From Cytobacillus sp. NCCP-133 (GTDB lineage Bacteria > Bacillota > Bacilli > Bacillales > Cytobacillaceae), in the NCBI RefSeq assembly GCF_026011715.1, contig NZ_BRVM01000011.1, positions 93,789 to 157,788 of the forward strand: a stretch of DNA of 64,000 nt, read 5' to 3'. The first letter of the stretch is position 1, and each line of letters begins with the position of its first letter. Below, piece after piece: positions 25,768 to 33,900 of this stretch. A program made the translations under genes and the position numbers. The notes under the pieces were generated by a model. It was given only the letters and a program-made list of their open reading frames with translations. It searched no databases and was not told the DNA's origin.

Positions 25768-26840
25768 GTGAAATAAGGTCAATGCTCGAGGATACTGTTA
25801 GCAAGGTATTAAGGGACCTATGTACAAAGGAGTTAATATCGGCTGCAGAAAAAGGAGAATTTCCTGAAACGCTATGGGAGACACTAGAAGAGCTTGGTGT
25901 CAATGCAGTTGGCATTCATGAAGAGAAAGGCGGATCCGGCGGTGATTTAGGCGACTTTATGGATTTGCTTAAGATTGTCGGATATTATGCTGCTCCTGTG
26001 CCTTTGGCAGAACATATTCTCTCAAATTTCGCTTTATCAGAATGTGGCCTGCCTGTTACTAATACTATTAGTACATTTTCTTTTGAAAACGAAATTGATT
26101 TCGATAAAACTGATTCAGGATGGGTACTATCGGGTATAGCTAAATTTGTCCCTTGGGCCCGCAACGCTAAAACGATTACTATCATAGGTAAAACCTTTGA
26201 GAATCAATATAAAATTGCCAATGTTCGCCTGAAGGAATGTCAGGTCCGCAATCATGAAAATTTAGCTGGAGATCCTTTTGATGAAGTAATCCTGAATCAT
26301 ATCCTCTTGTCTGAAAATGAAGTAACAGCCATAGATAATAGTAAAGTAGGCGAAATCTTTGATTTGGCTACACTGACAAGGGTTATGCTGATGACGGGTT
26401 CTATGGAAAGAACGTTGGAGTTGTCGGTTACTTACACAAAAGAAAGAACACAATTCGGTCGTCCTATTGGGAAATTTCAGGCTGTTCAGCAGAAGCTTGC
26501 TATTTTGGCTGGAGAAACAACAGCATCAATGGCAGTTGCAGATTTTATTATCACAAATATTGATGCCGGGATCAGTACCGAAGAAGCTTCAATGGCGAAA
26601 ATTCAGCTTGGTGATGCAGCCCAGGAAGGGGCACGTATTGCCCACCAGGTACATGGAGCCATGGGGTTTACAGATGAACACCCGCTCCACCAAAGTACTC
26701 GACGATTATGGGCCTGGCGTGATGAATACGGATTGGAGAGTATTTTAGCCAAGAAACTTGGGGAAAAGATTCTAAGTCATCCGGAAGATCTGTGGGGATT
26801 TATTACAAGACACACGAAAGCCACTTCAGACAAAAGGTGA
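25764..26840 (+). CDS. Acyl-CoA dehydrogenase, second partner of a coupled pair
   Basis: This 358-residue protein is shorter and more divergent in its N-terminal half than its partner, while the C-terminal helices are clear: TYTKERTQFGRPIGKFQAVQ and HQVHGAMGFTDEHPLHQSTR. Family members of this short type often lack the catalytic glutamate and supply FAD-binding surface to the partner. It is translationally coupled to the preceding gene and is the last gene before a terminator shared with the convergent LysR gene. Confidence 0.85.
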   Translation: MSEIRSMLEDTVSKVLRDLCTKELISAAEKGEFPETLWETLEELGVNAVGIHEEKGGSGGDLGDFMDLLKIVGYYAAPVPLAEHILSNFALSECGLPVTNTISTFSFENEIDFDKTDSGWVLSGIAKFVPWARNAKTITIIGKTFENQYKIANVRLKECQVRNHENLAGDPFDEVILNHILLSENEVTAIDNSKVGEIFDLATLTRVMLMTGSMERTLELSVTYTKERTQFGRPIGKFQAVQQKLAILAGETTASMAVADFIITNIDAGISTEEASMAKIQLGDAAQEGARIAHQVHGAMGFTDEHPLHQSTRRLWAWRDEYGLESILAKKLGEKILSHPEDLWGFITRHTKATSDKR

Positions 26841-26876
26841 AAAAATCAGGTCTCTATAGAGGGGACCTGATTTTTT
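26840..26876. terminator. Bidirectional terminator between acyl-CoA dehydrogenase and lysR
   Basis: AAAAAATCAGGTC (26840-26852) and GACCTGATTTTTT (26864-26876) form a 13-bp stem flanked by A and T runs. It starts at the last base of the dehydrogenase stop and reaches the lysR stop, so it serves both convergent units. Confidence 0.9.
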
Positions 26877-27795
26877 AAATAGCGCCATCCAATAAGTAAG
26901 GCTGTGTCTCCCGAATAAATTTGACGAAATTATCGATAGCACCTGTCATTATTAAATCTTTTTGGTATATTAAATTTGAATATCTCATAATTTGTGGGAA
27001 ACCGTCTACTTTAACCAATTTTATTGTTTCATTCTCAAGCTCACTCTGGACAGAGATTTGCGGCAAGATTGAAATCCCCATGTTGATTTCAATCATTTTT
27101 TTTACTGCATTGATATCATTCAGCTCCATGCCGGTTTTAATCGTATAGCCCATGTTGGTAAAAGCACCTTGAACCTGTGACCAAAAACTTGACTTTTTTC
27201 CGTAAAGAATAAATTCTTCCTGAACAATATCTTCAATTGAGACACTTTTTGAAACAGCCAGGGGGTGTTGGGGTGATACAACAAAAACAGCAGGATCCTG
27301 CCCAATTAGTTCACTCTGAAGAGTGTCGTCGTTAAAGTCCGGGGTACTAGTTCTGGCAATTGCAAAATGTACCTCCCGGTTATAGACCATTTCAATCATT
27401 TTGGGCGTGAATTCAGTATGCAATATGATGTCTACTGAAGGATACAAATGATTAAAATTCTCAAGGATTTTAGGCAAGATCCAATAACAAAATGAATGAG
27501 AAGTGACCAAAGATAACGAACCTGAGTGACCTTGTTTATAATCGGCCAATGAAGCTTCAGCCTCACGAACAAGGGAAAGGATCTGTGTGGAATATTGGTA
27601 TAAAATTTTTCCGGCATCCGTTAAATTGCCCATAGCTTTATTTTTTCGATTGAATAACTGCAAACCCAGATCTTCTTCCAAACTCTTGATGTGAGCGCTT
27701 ACAGTAGGCTGTGAAATAAAAAGCTCCTTAGCTGCATTAGAAAAATTTTTATGTTTATATATAGTGTTAAAAACCTCTAACTGTTTGATATCCAT
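26875..27795 (-). CDS. LysR-family transcriptional regulator
   Basis: This 306-residue regulator has the N-terminal winged helix (LEVFNTIYKHKNFSNAAKEL, SQPTVSAHIKSLEEDLG) and a LysR substrate-binding domain. The ATG at 27795 is chosen since AGGGGGTC lies about eight bases upstream. A TATAAT on the minus strand (27821-27826) could be its -10. It is convergent to the acyl-CoA dehydrogenase operon and divergent from the thioesterase gene, so it may control either itself plus the 28255 unit or the operon behind it. No ligand can be inferred. Confidence 0.88.
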   Translation of the reverse strand: MDIKQLEVFNTIYKHKNFSNAAKELFISQPTVSAHIKSLEEDLGLQLFNRKNKAMGNLTDAGKILYQYSTQILSLVREAEASLADYKQGHSGSLSLVTSHSFCYWILPKILENFNHLYPSVDIILHTEFTPKMIEMVYNREVHFAIARTSTPDFNDDTLQSELIGQDPAVFVVSPQHPLAVSKSVSIEDIVQEEFILYGKKSSFWSQVQGAFTNMGYTIKTGMELNDINAVKKMIEINMGISILPQISVQSELENETIKLVKVDGFPQIMRYSNLIYQKDLIMTGAIDNFVKFIRETQPYLLDGAI

Positions 27796-27946
27796 TTTAA
27801 TTGACCCCCTCAATATCACCATTATAGTATTTTTCTATCTTTTTATATATTATATCAGTTTTATAAATATTTTCATAGTGCTATAATGCATATTTTTATA
27901 TAAAATAAATATTTTATTGAAAACATTAAAAAAATTCAGAAAAGTG

Positions 27947-27975
27947 TAGACGTTTTTTATTGGATCCAGTATCCT
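27947..27975 (+). promoter_or_regulatory. Promoter overlapped by GGATMC-type operator, upstream of the thioesterase unit
   Basis: TAGACG (27947-27952), a 17-base spacer and TATCCT (27970-27975) form a promoter-like pair. The operator GGATCCAGTATCC (27962-27974) covers the spacer end and the -10. The upstream word GAAAAGTGTAGACGT closely matches GAAAAGTATAGACAT before the 41504 gene. The leader to the ATG at 28255 would be about 270 bases. Confidence 0.65.
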
Positions 27976-28035
27976 AATAGTAGATATTTAAAAACTTGGC
28001 TACTAACGCGAAGGTTTGATAATTGTATCCCTATT

Positions 28036-28210
28036 GATTGAAGCGGAAGGCGGGAGATCCTCGAAAATGCATACTATTTAATGAAGCGGATTCAATGTTC
28101 TGCGGCAGAAGTAAATCAAAAGGAGCCCCTGCTGGCTTATTGCTTGCGGAAGCTCACCGACTGTACCTGGTTTGCTGAACTTCTTAAGCCGAAATCATGC
28201 GGAAAGTTTA
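28036..28210. repeat. Possible remnant of a Bacillaceae intergenic repeat in the thioesterase leader
   Basis: GATTGAAGCGGAAGGCGGGAG followed by CTCGAAAATGCATA, and later ACCTGG, GCGGAAAG words, give this leader a composition unlike the AT-rich flank. From memory these words begin a repeat common in Bacillus genomes, whose other end resembles GTGAAAGCGAGTACCTGGAG found at 28713-28732 inside the 3' end of the next gene. The assignment is tentative. No convincing gene is seen between 27796 and 28254. Confidence 0.35.
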
Positions 28211-28254
28211 ACAGAGCCATAACATTTAAAGAGAGGAGGGGACTAATTAAAACA

Positions 28255-28791
28255 ATGACAGTTGCTAGTGATATTTTAAGAGAGCTTGAGACTCTTTCAA
28301 GTGAGGAATTAAATCAGGTGTCCCATGTTATTAGGGCGCTTAAAGGACCAAAAAAAGAACTCCATTATACTGGCAGATTATTAGGAATTGGTTTTGAAGA
28401 GAATGGCGAAATGAGCATGAAATTGGGTATGCAAAATGCCAATACATATGATGTTGCACAAGGAGGAGCCCTCTATACATTGGCAGATGTATCTATTGGT
28501 TTTCACATAATGACCAAGATACCAAAAGAATCCCAAGTCTATACTTTGGAAATGAAAATGAATTATATTAGTCCTGGCAAAGGGAAAAAGCTGTATGCAA
28601 AACCTGCAATTATTCATTTAGGGAAAAGTACAGTTGTTTCAGAGTGCAGGATTATAGACGAAAAAGATCATACAGTGGCAATTGCTTTAGGCACATTTTT
28701 TTTAAAAAATGACCGCCAGGTGAAAGCGAGTACCTGGAGCGAAGTTCGATCGTCAAGGCAGCAAAGCTTAAAAAATGAAAAAGTTTACTAA
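28255..28791 (+). CDS. PaaI-family hotdog thioesterase with extra C-terminal tail
   Basis: This 178-residue protein has the hotdog motif NTYDVAQGGALYTLADVSIG and the usual end AIALGTFFL at about residue 151, followed by 27 extra charged residues whose DNA resembles repeat sequence. ATG 28255 is taken as start, but the only ribosome site, AGGAGGG (28234-28240), lies 14 bases upstream, which is long; an in-frame ATT at 28246 would be better spaced. The open frame to 28081 encodes repeat-like sequence and is not believed. The gene precedes a carboxymuconolactone-decarboxylase-like gene by 12 bases. Confidence 0.75.
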   Translation: MTVASDILRELETLSSEELNQVSHVIRALKGPKKELHYTGRLLGIGFEENGEMSMKLGMQNANTYDVAQGGALYTLADVSIGFHIMTKIPKESQVYTLEMKMNYISPGKGKKLYAKPAIIHLGKSTVVSECRIIDEKDHTVAIALGTFFLKNDRQVKASTWSEVRSSRQQSLKNEKVY

Positions 28792-28803
28792 GGAGGAATT
28801 ATT

Positions 28804-29184
28804 ATGACAGTAAAATTTGATGAAGGTTTGCAAGTGCGGCGTGAAGTATTAGGAGCTGAATATGTTGATAACTCCATAAAAAACGCAACAAGTTTTACTA
28901 AGCCTCTCCAGGAATTAGTTACTGAATATTGCTGGGGAGAAATCTGGACTAGAGACGGTTTGCCTAGAAAGACGAGAAGCATCATTAATTTAGCTATGCT
29001 AACGGCATTAAATCGCCCTCATGAATTAAAGCTGCATTTACGCGGCGCCATTAATAATGGAGTAACAAAAGATGAGATCCAGGAAATATTTTTGCAGACT
29101 GCAATCTATTGCGGCGTCCCTGCATCACTGGATAGTTTTAAGGCAGCTCAAGAAATATTTAAGGAAATGGAAATAGAAGAATAA
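28804..29184 (+). CDS. Carboxymuconolactone decarboxylase (CMD)-family protein
   Basis: This 126-residue all-helical protein has the PcaC-like core LPRKTRSIINLAMLTALNRP, ELKLHLRGAINNGVTKDEIQ and LQTAIYCGVPASLDSF. True PcaC decarboxylates gamma-carboxymuconolactone, but no protocatechuate genes are present, so a different role is likely; the CxxC peroxidase motif of AhpD relatives is absent. AAGGAGGAA precedes the ATG. It is the last gene of a two-gene unit ended by a clear terminator. Confidence 0.83.
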   Translation: MTVKFDEGLQVRREVLGAEYVDNSIKNATSFTKPLQELVTEYCWGEIWTRDGLPRKTRSIINLAMLTALNRPHELKLHLRGAINNGVTKDEIQEIFLQTAIYCGVPASLDSFKAAQEIFKEMEIEE

Positions 29185-29208
29185 TAGTTATCCTCCTTGC
29201 AGTGAAAC

Positions 29209-29250
29209 AAAACACCATTCTATAAGGTTAGAAATGGAATGGTGTTTTTT
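29209..29250 (+). terminator. Intrinsic terminator after the CMD-family gene
   Basis: AAAACACCATTC (29209-29220) pairs with GAATGGTGTTTT (29237-29248) and six T in total follow the stem. It is a strong Rho-independent terminator. Confidence 0.88.
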
Positions 29251-29307
29251 GATTTACTTATTTATAATTGAATTTTTAAATAATTTGAACTATTATAAAA
29301 GTAAAGA

Positions 29308-29322
29308 TGTCGACAGCCGACA
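29308..29322. promoter_or_regulatory. Candidate GntR operator upstream of the 29359 regulator
   Basis: TGTCGACAGCCGACA has inverted arms TGTCG and CGACA with a five-base centre and lies 36 bases before the GTG of a GntR gene. It resembles the TTGTCGACAA palindromes near 50632 and 55950, so autoregulation of this GntR is plausible. Confidence 0.45.
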
Positions 29323-29358
29323 AACAGGAAAGCATGGAAAACGAAAGGGGGGGCAAAT

Positions 29359-30039
29359 GTGAATCAAAATCAGAAACCTCTTGAAAAGGCCCTTCCATTT
29401 TACCTGCAAATTCAGCAAACCATTAAAGAGCGAATATGGCACGGAGAATATAAACCAGGAGACCGTTTGTATGAGGCACAGCTTGCCAAGCAATTCTCAA
29501 TCAGCCGCAGCCCTGTAAGAGAAGCGATTCGAACTTTAATTAATGAGGGTCTTTTGATTATGGATGAAAAGTCGCAAATAACTGTATATAAGCCTGCATT
29601 GAAAGATGTAAAAGATATATATGGCTGTAGGATTGCACTTGAATCTGCTGCTGTTGCCTTAGCAGCAGAACGGGCAACTGAGTCACAAATAGCAGAGTTG
29701 GAAGGGGTCCTGGCTGGAACGAAAGCTGCTATCGAAAGAAATGATAAGGAAGAAGTCGTTAAATGGAACACAAAGTTTCATGAGCAAATTATTTTAATAT
29801 GCGAAAATGTAAGGTTGAAAAAACTGGTGGATGAGCTTCATTCATTAACTTATTATTATCGCCTTTTGAATATTGAGGGAAATGAACGCGGACTAACTAT
29901 TTTAAAAGGACACAAAGAGATATATACAGCAATTAGGGACAGAGATCCTGAGAAAGCAGCCAAGAGCCTTAAGGAACATACCCAAGAGGACTTAAAAAAC
30001 TTAATTAAGCTAATTGAGGGAAAAGGGGAGAAAAAATGA
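29359..30039 (+). CDS. GntR-family regulator, FCD subfamily
   Basis: This 226-residue regulator has the winged helix with GEYKPGDRLYEAQLAKQF and SRSPVREAIRTLINEG, then an all-helical FCD domain with the metal-ligand-type pattern (RIALESAAVALA, KFHEQIILICEN, GHKEIYTAI, LKEHTQEDL). The GTG start follows a run of seven G. It overlaps the fumarase alpha gene by four bases, so it very likely controls the tartrate/fumarate-type operon 30036-32609 in response to a carboxylate effector. Confidence 0.9.
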   Translation: MNQNQKPLEKALPFYLQIQQTIKERIWHGEYKPGDRLYEAQLAKQFSISRSPVREAIRTLINEGLLIMDEKSQITVYKPALKDVKDIYGCRIALESAAVALAAERATESQIAELEGVLAGTKAAIERNDKEEVVKWNTKFHEQIILICENVRLKKLVDELHSLTYYYRLLNIEGNERGLTILKGHKEIYTAIRDRDPEKAAKSLKEHTQEDLKNLIKLIEGKGEKK

Positions 30040-30878
30040 GGATTGTGGATGCAGAGGTTTTAACTGAAAGCGTTGCTAAACTTTGCTGGGAAGCCTGTTA
30101 CTATTTGCCGGAGGATGTTTTGGCAGGATTCAGGCGCGCGGAGAAAACAGAAGCTTCACCAATTGGCAAGTCTATCCTTCAGCAACTGCTTGAAAATGCT
30201 GATGAAGCTAAAACCAATCATATGCCTTATTGCCATGATACGGGTATGGCAGTTGTTTTTGCAGAAATAGGGCAGGATGTGCATATTTCAGGTGGCAATT
30301 ACCTTGATAGCATTCAGGAAGGAGTGCGGACTGGATACAGAGAGGGCTATTTGCGCAAATCGGTTGTAGGGGATCCTTTGCTGCGCGTAAACACTGGAGA
30401 TAATACACCTGCAGTGGTACATACTGAAATTGTGCCTGGCGATCAAATTAAAATAACTGTCCTGCCAAAAGGAGGTGGCAGTGAGAATATGAGTGCCATG
30501 AAGTTTCTGCTCCCAGGAGAAGGTATTGAGGGTGTAAAGAAATTTGTCTTGCAGACTATCAAAAGTGCTGGAGGAAAGGCATGTCCACCTGTTGTTGTAG
30601 GAGTCGGGATTGGCGGCAGTTTTGATAAAGTGACTTCCCTTGCGAAACATGCTGTTTTAAGAGAAATAGGTGTTCACCATCCTGACCCTCACATTGCTGA
30701 GCTTGAAAATGAATTGCTGGAAGCTATTAATGATACAGGGATTGGTCCCCAGGGACTTGGTGGAACGAGCACAGCTCTTTGGGTGCCTATTGAAACATAT
30801 GCCTGCCATATTACAGCTTTGCCTGTAGCAGTCAATATCCAATGCCATGCAGCAAGAAAGAAAACAATCGTTATTTAA
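30036..30878 (+). CDS. Class I fumarase / L-tartrate dehydratase, alpha subunit
   Basis: This 280-residue subunit of a [4Fe-4S] hydro-lyase has the three cluster cysteines in YCHDTGMAV, GKACPPVVVGVGIGG and QCHAARK, plus KGGGSENMSAMKF. The two-subunit arrangement is that of TtdAB or split fumarases. It overlaps its GntR gene by four bases and is followed by the beta subunit and a tartrate/D-malate dehydrogenase, which makes a tartrate or fumarate/malate role likely. A second alpha gene is at 46989. Confidence 0.9.
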   Translation: MRIVDAEVLTESVAKLCWEACYYLPEDVLAGFRRAEKTEASPIGKSILQQLLENADEAKTNHMPYCHDTGMAVVFAEIGQDVHISGGNYLDSIQEGVRTGYREGYLRKSVVGDPLLRVNTGDNTPAVVHTEIVPGDQIKITVLPKGGGSENMSAMKFLLPGEGIEGVKKFVLQTIKSAGGKACPPVVVGVGIGGSFDKVTSLAKHAVLREIGVHHPDPHIAELENELLEAINDTGIGPQGLGGTSTALWVPIETYACHITALPVAVNIQCHAARKKTIVI

Positions 30879-30958
30879 TGCTGGATTACAGCACTCTGCT
30901 GGCTGGAGGGGAAATCAATAGGATAACAGGGCAAAATGAAAAGTTAGGAGGGATCAAT

Positions 30959-31555
30959 ATGCCTGAATACAGGCTGCAAACACCTATTTCCAAGGAAGAT
31001 ATTAAGAAACTAAAAATAGGTGATACAGTTTTCCTCTCAGGAACAATTTACATGGCAAGAGATGCTGCACATAAGAGAATGGTAGAGCTGCTTGAAAACA
31101 AGGAGCCTTTGCCAGTTAACTTGAAAGGGGAGATTATCTTTTATGCTGGTCCATGTCCTCCAAAACCAGGACAGGTAATTGGCCCAGTAGCGCCGACAAC
31201 AGCATTTAGAATGGATCCTTATGCACCTGCAATGTACAAATATGGGGTTGTAGGAACAATCGGCAAAGGGCCAAGAAGGGATCTGGTCAAGGAATCATGC
31301 AAAAAATATGGTGCCATTTCATTTGCAGCTATTGGCGGATTATCCACCATTTTAAGCAGGAGAGTTAAAGCTGTTCAAGTAGTTGCATATGATGACCTGG
31401 GTCCAGAAGCAATCCGAAGATTAGAAGTACAAGATTTTCCGCTGCTTGTTGCATATGACTCAAACGGTGAGGACTTATACCAGCAGGAAATAGCCAAATA
31501 TGAAAATTACAACCAAAAAACAAATAAAGGAGCTGTAGGTCATGAAAAAATATGA
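30959..31555 (+). CDS. Class I fumarase / L-tartrate dehydratase, beta subunit
   Basis: This 198-residue subunit has the swivelling-domain motifs GTIYMARDAAHKRM, FYAGPCPPKPGQ, GPVAPTTAFRMDPYAP and FAAIGGLS. The ATG at 30959 is set by TAGGAGGGAT (30945-30953); the earlier ATG at 30842 lies inside the alpha gene. It forms the active-site cleft with the alpha subunit. Its end overlaps the following dehydrogenase by 14 bases. Confidence 0.9.
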   Translation: MPEYRLQTPISKEDIKKLKIGDTVFLSGTIYMARDAAHKRMVELLENKEPLPVNLKGEIIFYAGPCPPKPGQVIGPVAPTTAFRMDPYAPAMYKYGVVGTIGKGPRRDLVKESCKKYGAISFAAIGGLSTILSRRVKAVQVVAYDDLGPEAIRRLEVQDFPLLVAYDSNGEDLYQQEIAKYENYNQKTNKGAVGHEKI

Positions 31556-32609
31556 GATTGCCGTAATACCTGGAGATGGAATTGGAAAAGAAGTTGTACC
31601 TGTATCATTAAAAGTATTAGAAACGGTTGCAGAAGTGCATGGCGGATTAAAATTTGATTTTCAATTGTTTCCTTGGAGCAGCGAATATTATGTTGAACAC
31701 GGAAAAATGATGCCGGAAGACGGGTTAGGAACACTAAAAAACTTTGATTCTATTTTTCTTGGTGCCATTGGCAACCCAGCTTTAGTGCCAGACCATATTT
31801 CTTTATGGGGTCTGTTAATTAAAATTAGAAGAGAATTTGAACAGTCGATTAATATACGTCCTGCAAAATATTTTAAAGGCTTAAAATCGCCGTTAGTTAA
31901 TCCTAATGATTTTGATTTAATCGTAGTAAGAGAAAACAGCGAAGGTGAATATAGTGAAGTAGGAGGAAGAATTCACAAGGGTGAGGATGAACTGGCCATC
32001 CAGAATGCTATTTTTACAAAAAAAGGAACAGAACGGGCAATGCGATATGCCTTTGAACTTGCAAAGAAAAGAAGAGGGCATTTAACATCAGCCACCAAGT
32101 CTAATGGTATTTTCCATTCCATGCCTTTCTGGGACGAAGTCTTTAATGATGTTAAGGGAGATTATCTGGATGTGCAGACAGCATCCTACCATATTGATGC
32201 ACTTGCTGCATTTTTTGTAACCCGTCCGCAAATATTTGATGTTATAGTGGCGAGCAACCTGTTTGGTGACATTTTGACCGACATTGGAGGAGCAATTATG
32301 GGCAGCATTGGAATTGCTCCAGCTGCAAACATCAATATTAATGGAAAGTATCCATCCATGTTTGAGCCTGTCCACGGATCCGCTCCTGATATCGTGGGCA
32401 AGGGAATAGCCAATCCAATTGGACAAATTTGGACTGCCAAAATGATGCTCGATCACTTCTGTGAAGAAGAACTGGGTAAAAAGCTTCTTGATGTAATTGA
32501 GGACGTTACAAAAGACGGTATTAAAACACCGGATATTGGAGGAACATCATCCACTGAAGAGGTTGGAGATGAGATCTGCAGAAGACTAAAGAAGGCGGTC
32601 TCTGTATAA
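31542..32609 (+). CDS. Tartrate dehydrogenase / D-malate dehydrogenase (isocitrate-isopropylmalate dehydrogenase family)
   Basis: This 355-residue enzyme has VIPGDGIGKEVVP, NIRPAKYFKG with the substrate-binding arginine, VRENSEGEYSEVGGR, the lysine of TKSNGIFHSMPFWDE, SNLFGDILTDIGGA and the adenine-binding EPVHGSAPDIVGKG. The NIRPAKYF and SEGEYSEVGGR wording fits tartrate/D-malate dehydrogenases (TtuC, DmlA) rather than LeuB. It oxidatively decarboxylates D-malate or oxidises tartrate. AAAGGAGCTG precedes the ATG within the beta subunit. With the dehydratase it covers both tartrate or malate stereoisomers. Confidence 0.88.
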   Translation: MKKYEIAVIPGDGIGKEVVPVSLKVLETVAEVHGGLKFDFQLFPWSSEYYVEHGKMMPEDGLGTLKNFDSIFLGAIGNPALVPDHISLWGLLIKIRREFEQSINIRPAKYFKGLKSPLVNPNDFDLIVVRENSEGEYSEVGGRIHKGEDELAIQNAIFTKKGTERAMRYAFELAKKRRGHLTSATKSNGIFHSMPFWDEVFNDVKGDYLDVQTASYHIDALAAFFVTRPQIFDVIVASNLFGDILTDIGGAIMGSIGIAPAANININGKYPSMFEPVHGSAPDIVGKGIANPIGQIWTAKMMLDHFCEEELGKKLLDVIEDVTKDGIKTPDIGGTSSTEEVGDEICRRLKKAVSV

Positions 32610-32640
32610 GTCTTATTTAACTTATATAATATGTAGAAAG

Positions 32641-32670
32641 AGAATCCCAGCTGTGAAGTTGGGATTCTTT
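32641..32670 (+). terminator. Intrinsic terminator after the tartrate/D-malate dehydrogenase gene
   Basis: AGAATCCCA (32641-32649) and TGGGATTCT (32660-32668) form a nine-bp stem with a short T run behind it, 31 bases after the stop. Confidence 0.82.
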
Positions 32671-32793
32671 ATTATATTCGGCATAGCTAAGTATTCTAAA
32701 AATGAAAAGAGAGTGTTTTCAGCCAATACAGTTCAATATCCTGTTAAATAAAATGTCTATTAACTTCATCAAGCTCTCAATTTGAGGGTACAA

Positions 32794-32826
32794 ATATAGC
32801 CGCTGCCAATCTGGCAGCGGCTATAT
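32794..32826 (-). terminator. Very stable stem-loop after dctP
   Basis: ATATAGCCGCTGCCA (32794-32808) and TGGCAGCGGCTATAT (32812-32826) form a perfect 15-bp GC-rich stem with a three-base loop, 31 bases past the dctP stop on the minus strand. The T run on the minus side is short, but the stem strength makes termination or mRNA protection likely. Confidence 0.8.
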
Positions 32827-32856
32827 CGTCTTTTCCCTTTGTTTGTGTGGGTCGTA

Positions 32857-33900
32857 TTATTTGCTTTCAGCGTCCTCGATAATATCTTTGCCGATGATAT
32901 CTGCGTATTCATTATAAACAGGTGCAAGAGCCTTCTTGAATGCTTCAACTTCTTCTTCAGATAATTCATGAATTTCTACTTGGCCATTTTTTTTAAGCTT
33001 AGCTAAAGCATCGTCGTTAAGTTGCTTAGCAGATTCTCTTGCAAGCTTTGTGCCTTCATCAATACCTTTTTGTACAACTGTCTTTGTTTCTTCATTTAGG
33101 CTATCCCAGAATTTAGTATTTGTTAACAAGGCATAGTCTACACGAGTATGTCCCATGATTGTCATGTACTTTTGGACTTCATCGAACTTCTTGGATTCAA
33201 TATTGCTAAACGTATTTTCTTGGCCGTCAACAGTTCCCTGCTGAAGAGCAGTGTATAATTCACCAAATGGAATGGAAGCAGACCCTGCTCCTAGCTCATC
33301 ATATAACGCCTCAAGTAATTGTCCGCCTTGTGTGCGAATTTTCATGCCTTTCAAATCTTCTGGTTTTGCAATTGGTTTTTTATCATTAGTCATGTGTTTG
33401 GCGCCATTTGGCCACATCGCCTGTCCCAGCACGCCATCTTTCTCTAAACGCTTAAAGATTTCTTTTCCTTTTTCTCCATCCCAGAAAGCATTAGCTGCTT
33501 CATCACTTTCAAAAAGGAAAGGCATTGCAGGGATATTGAACCCAGGATCGTTACCAACTAGCTTAGACATATCTGGCAGGATAAACTGAACGTTATCGGC
33601 AACTAAGTTCTGATACTCATCTTTGTCGCCAAATAAAGAGCTGTTAGGATAAACTTGGACTTTAATTTTGCCGCCTGACTCTTCCTCAATTACCTCTTTC
33701 ATCTTTAGGGCACCTTGGTGCTTTGGCGTATTTTCAGCTACAACGTGAGAAATTTTAATGGTTACCTCCTGAATTCCGTCATTCTCCGCTCCGCCGCCTG
33801 AGCTTGATCCCTCTGTCTTTTCAGAATTACCGCAGGCTGCCAGGGTGAACATTAATACCAGAGTCAGAGCCGCCAGGAACAGTTTTTTCATTTTCATCAT
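32857..33900 (-). CDS. dctP: TRAP transporter solute-binding protein (DctP family, lipoprotein)
   Basis: This 347-residue extracytoplasmic protein begins with a lysine-rich signal peptide and the lipobox LAAC (cysteine at about residue 23), followed by a Gly/Ser linker. The DctP fold is clear from KISHVVAENTPKHQGALKMK, AMPFLFESDEAANAFW, KGMKIRTQGG with the carboxylate-binding arginine, and QGTVDGQENTFSNI. It should capture a carboxylate for the DctQM permease encoded on the other strand at 35162-36981. AGGGGG lies seven bases before the first of two adjacent ATG codons. Confidence 0.92.
   Translation of the reverse strand: MMKMKKLFLAALTLVLMFTLAACGNSEKTEGSSSGGGAENDGIQEVTIKISHVVAENTPKHQGALKMKEVIEEESGGKIKVQVYPNSSLFGDKDEYQNLVADNVQFILPDMSKLVGNDPGFNIPAMPFLFESDEAANAFWDGEKGKEIFKRLEKDGVLGQAMWPNGAKHMTNDKKPIAKPEDLKGMKIRTQGGQLLEALYDELGAGSASIPFGELYTALQQGTVDGQENTFSNIESKKFDEVQKYMTIMGHTRVDYALLTNTKFWDSLNEETKTVVQKGIDEGTKLARESAKQLNDDALAKLKKNGQVEIHELSEEEVEAFKKALAPVYNEYADIIGKDIIEDAESK

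Noticed and set aside
28081..28254. N-terminal extension of the thioesterase frame
   Set aside because: It encodes repeat-like, family-alien residues and the ribosome site lies downstream of its ATG.
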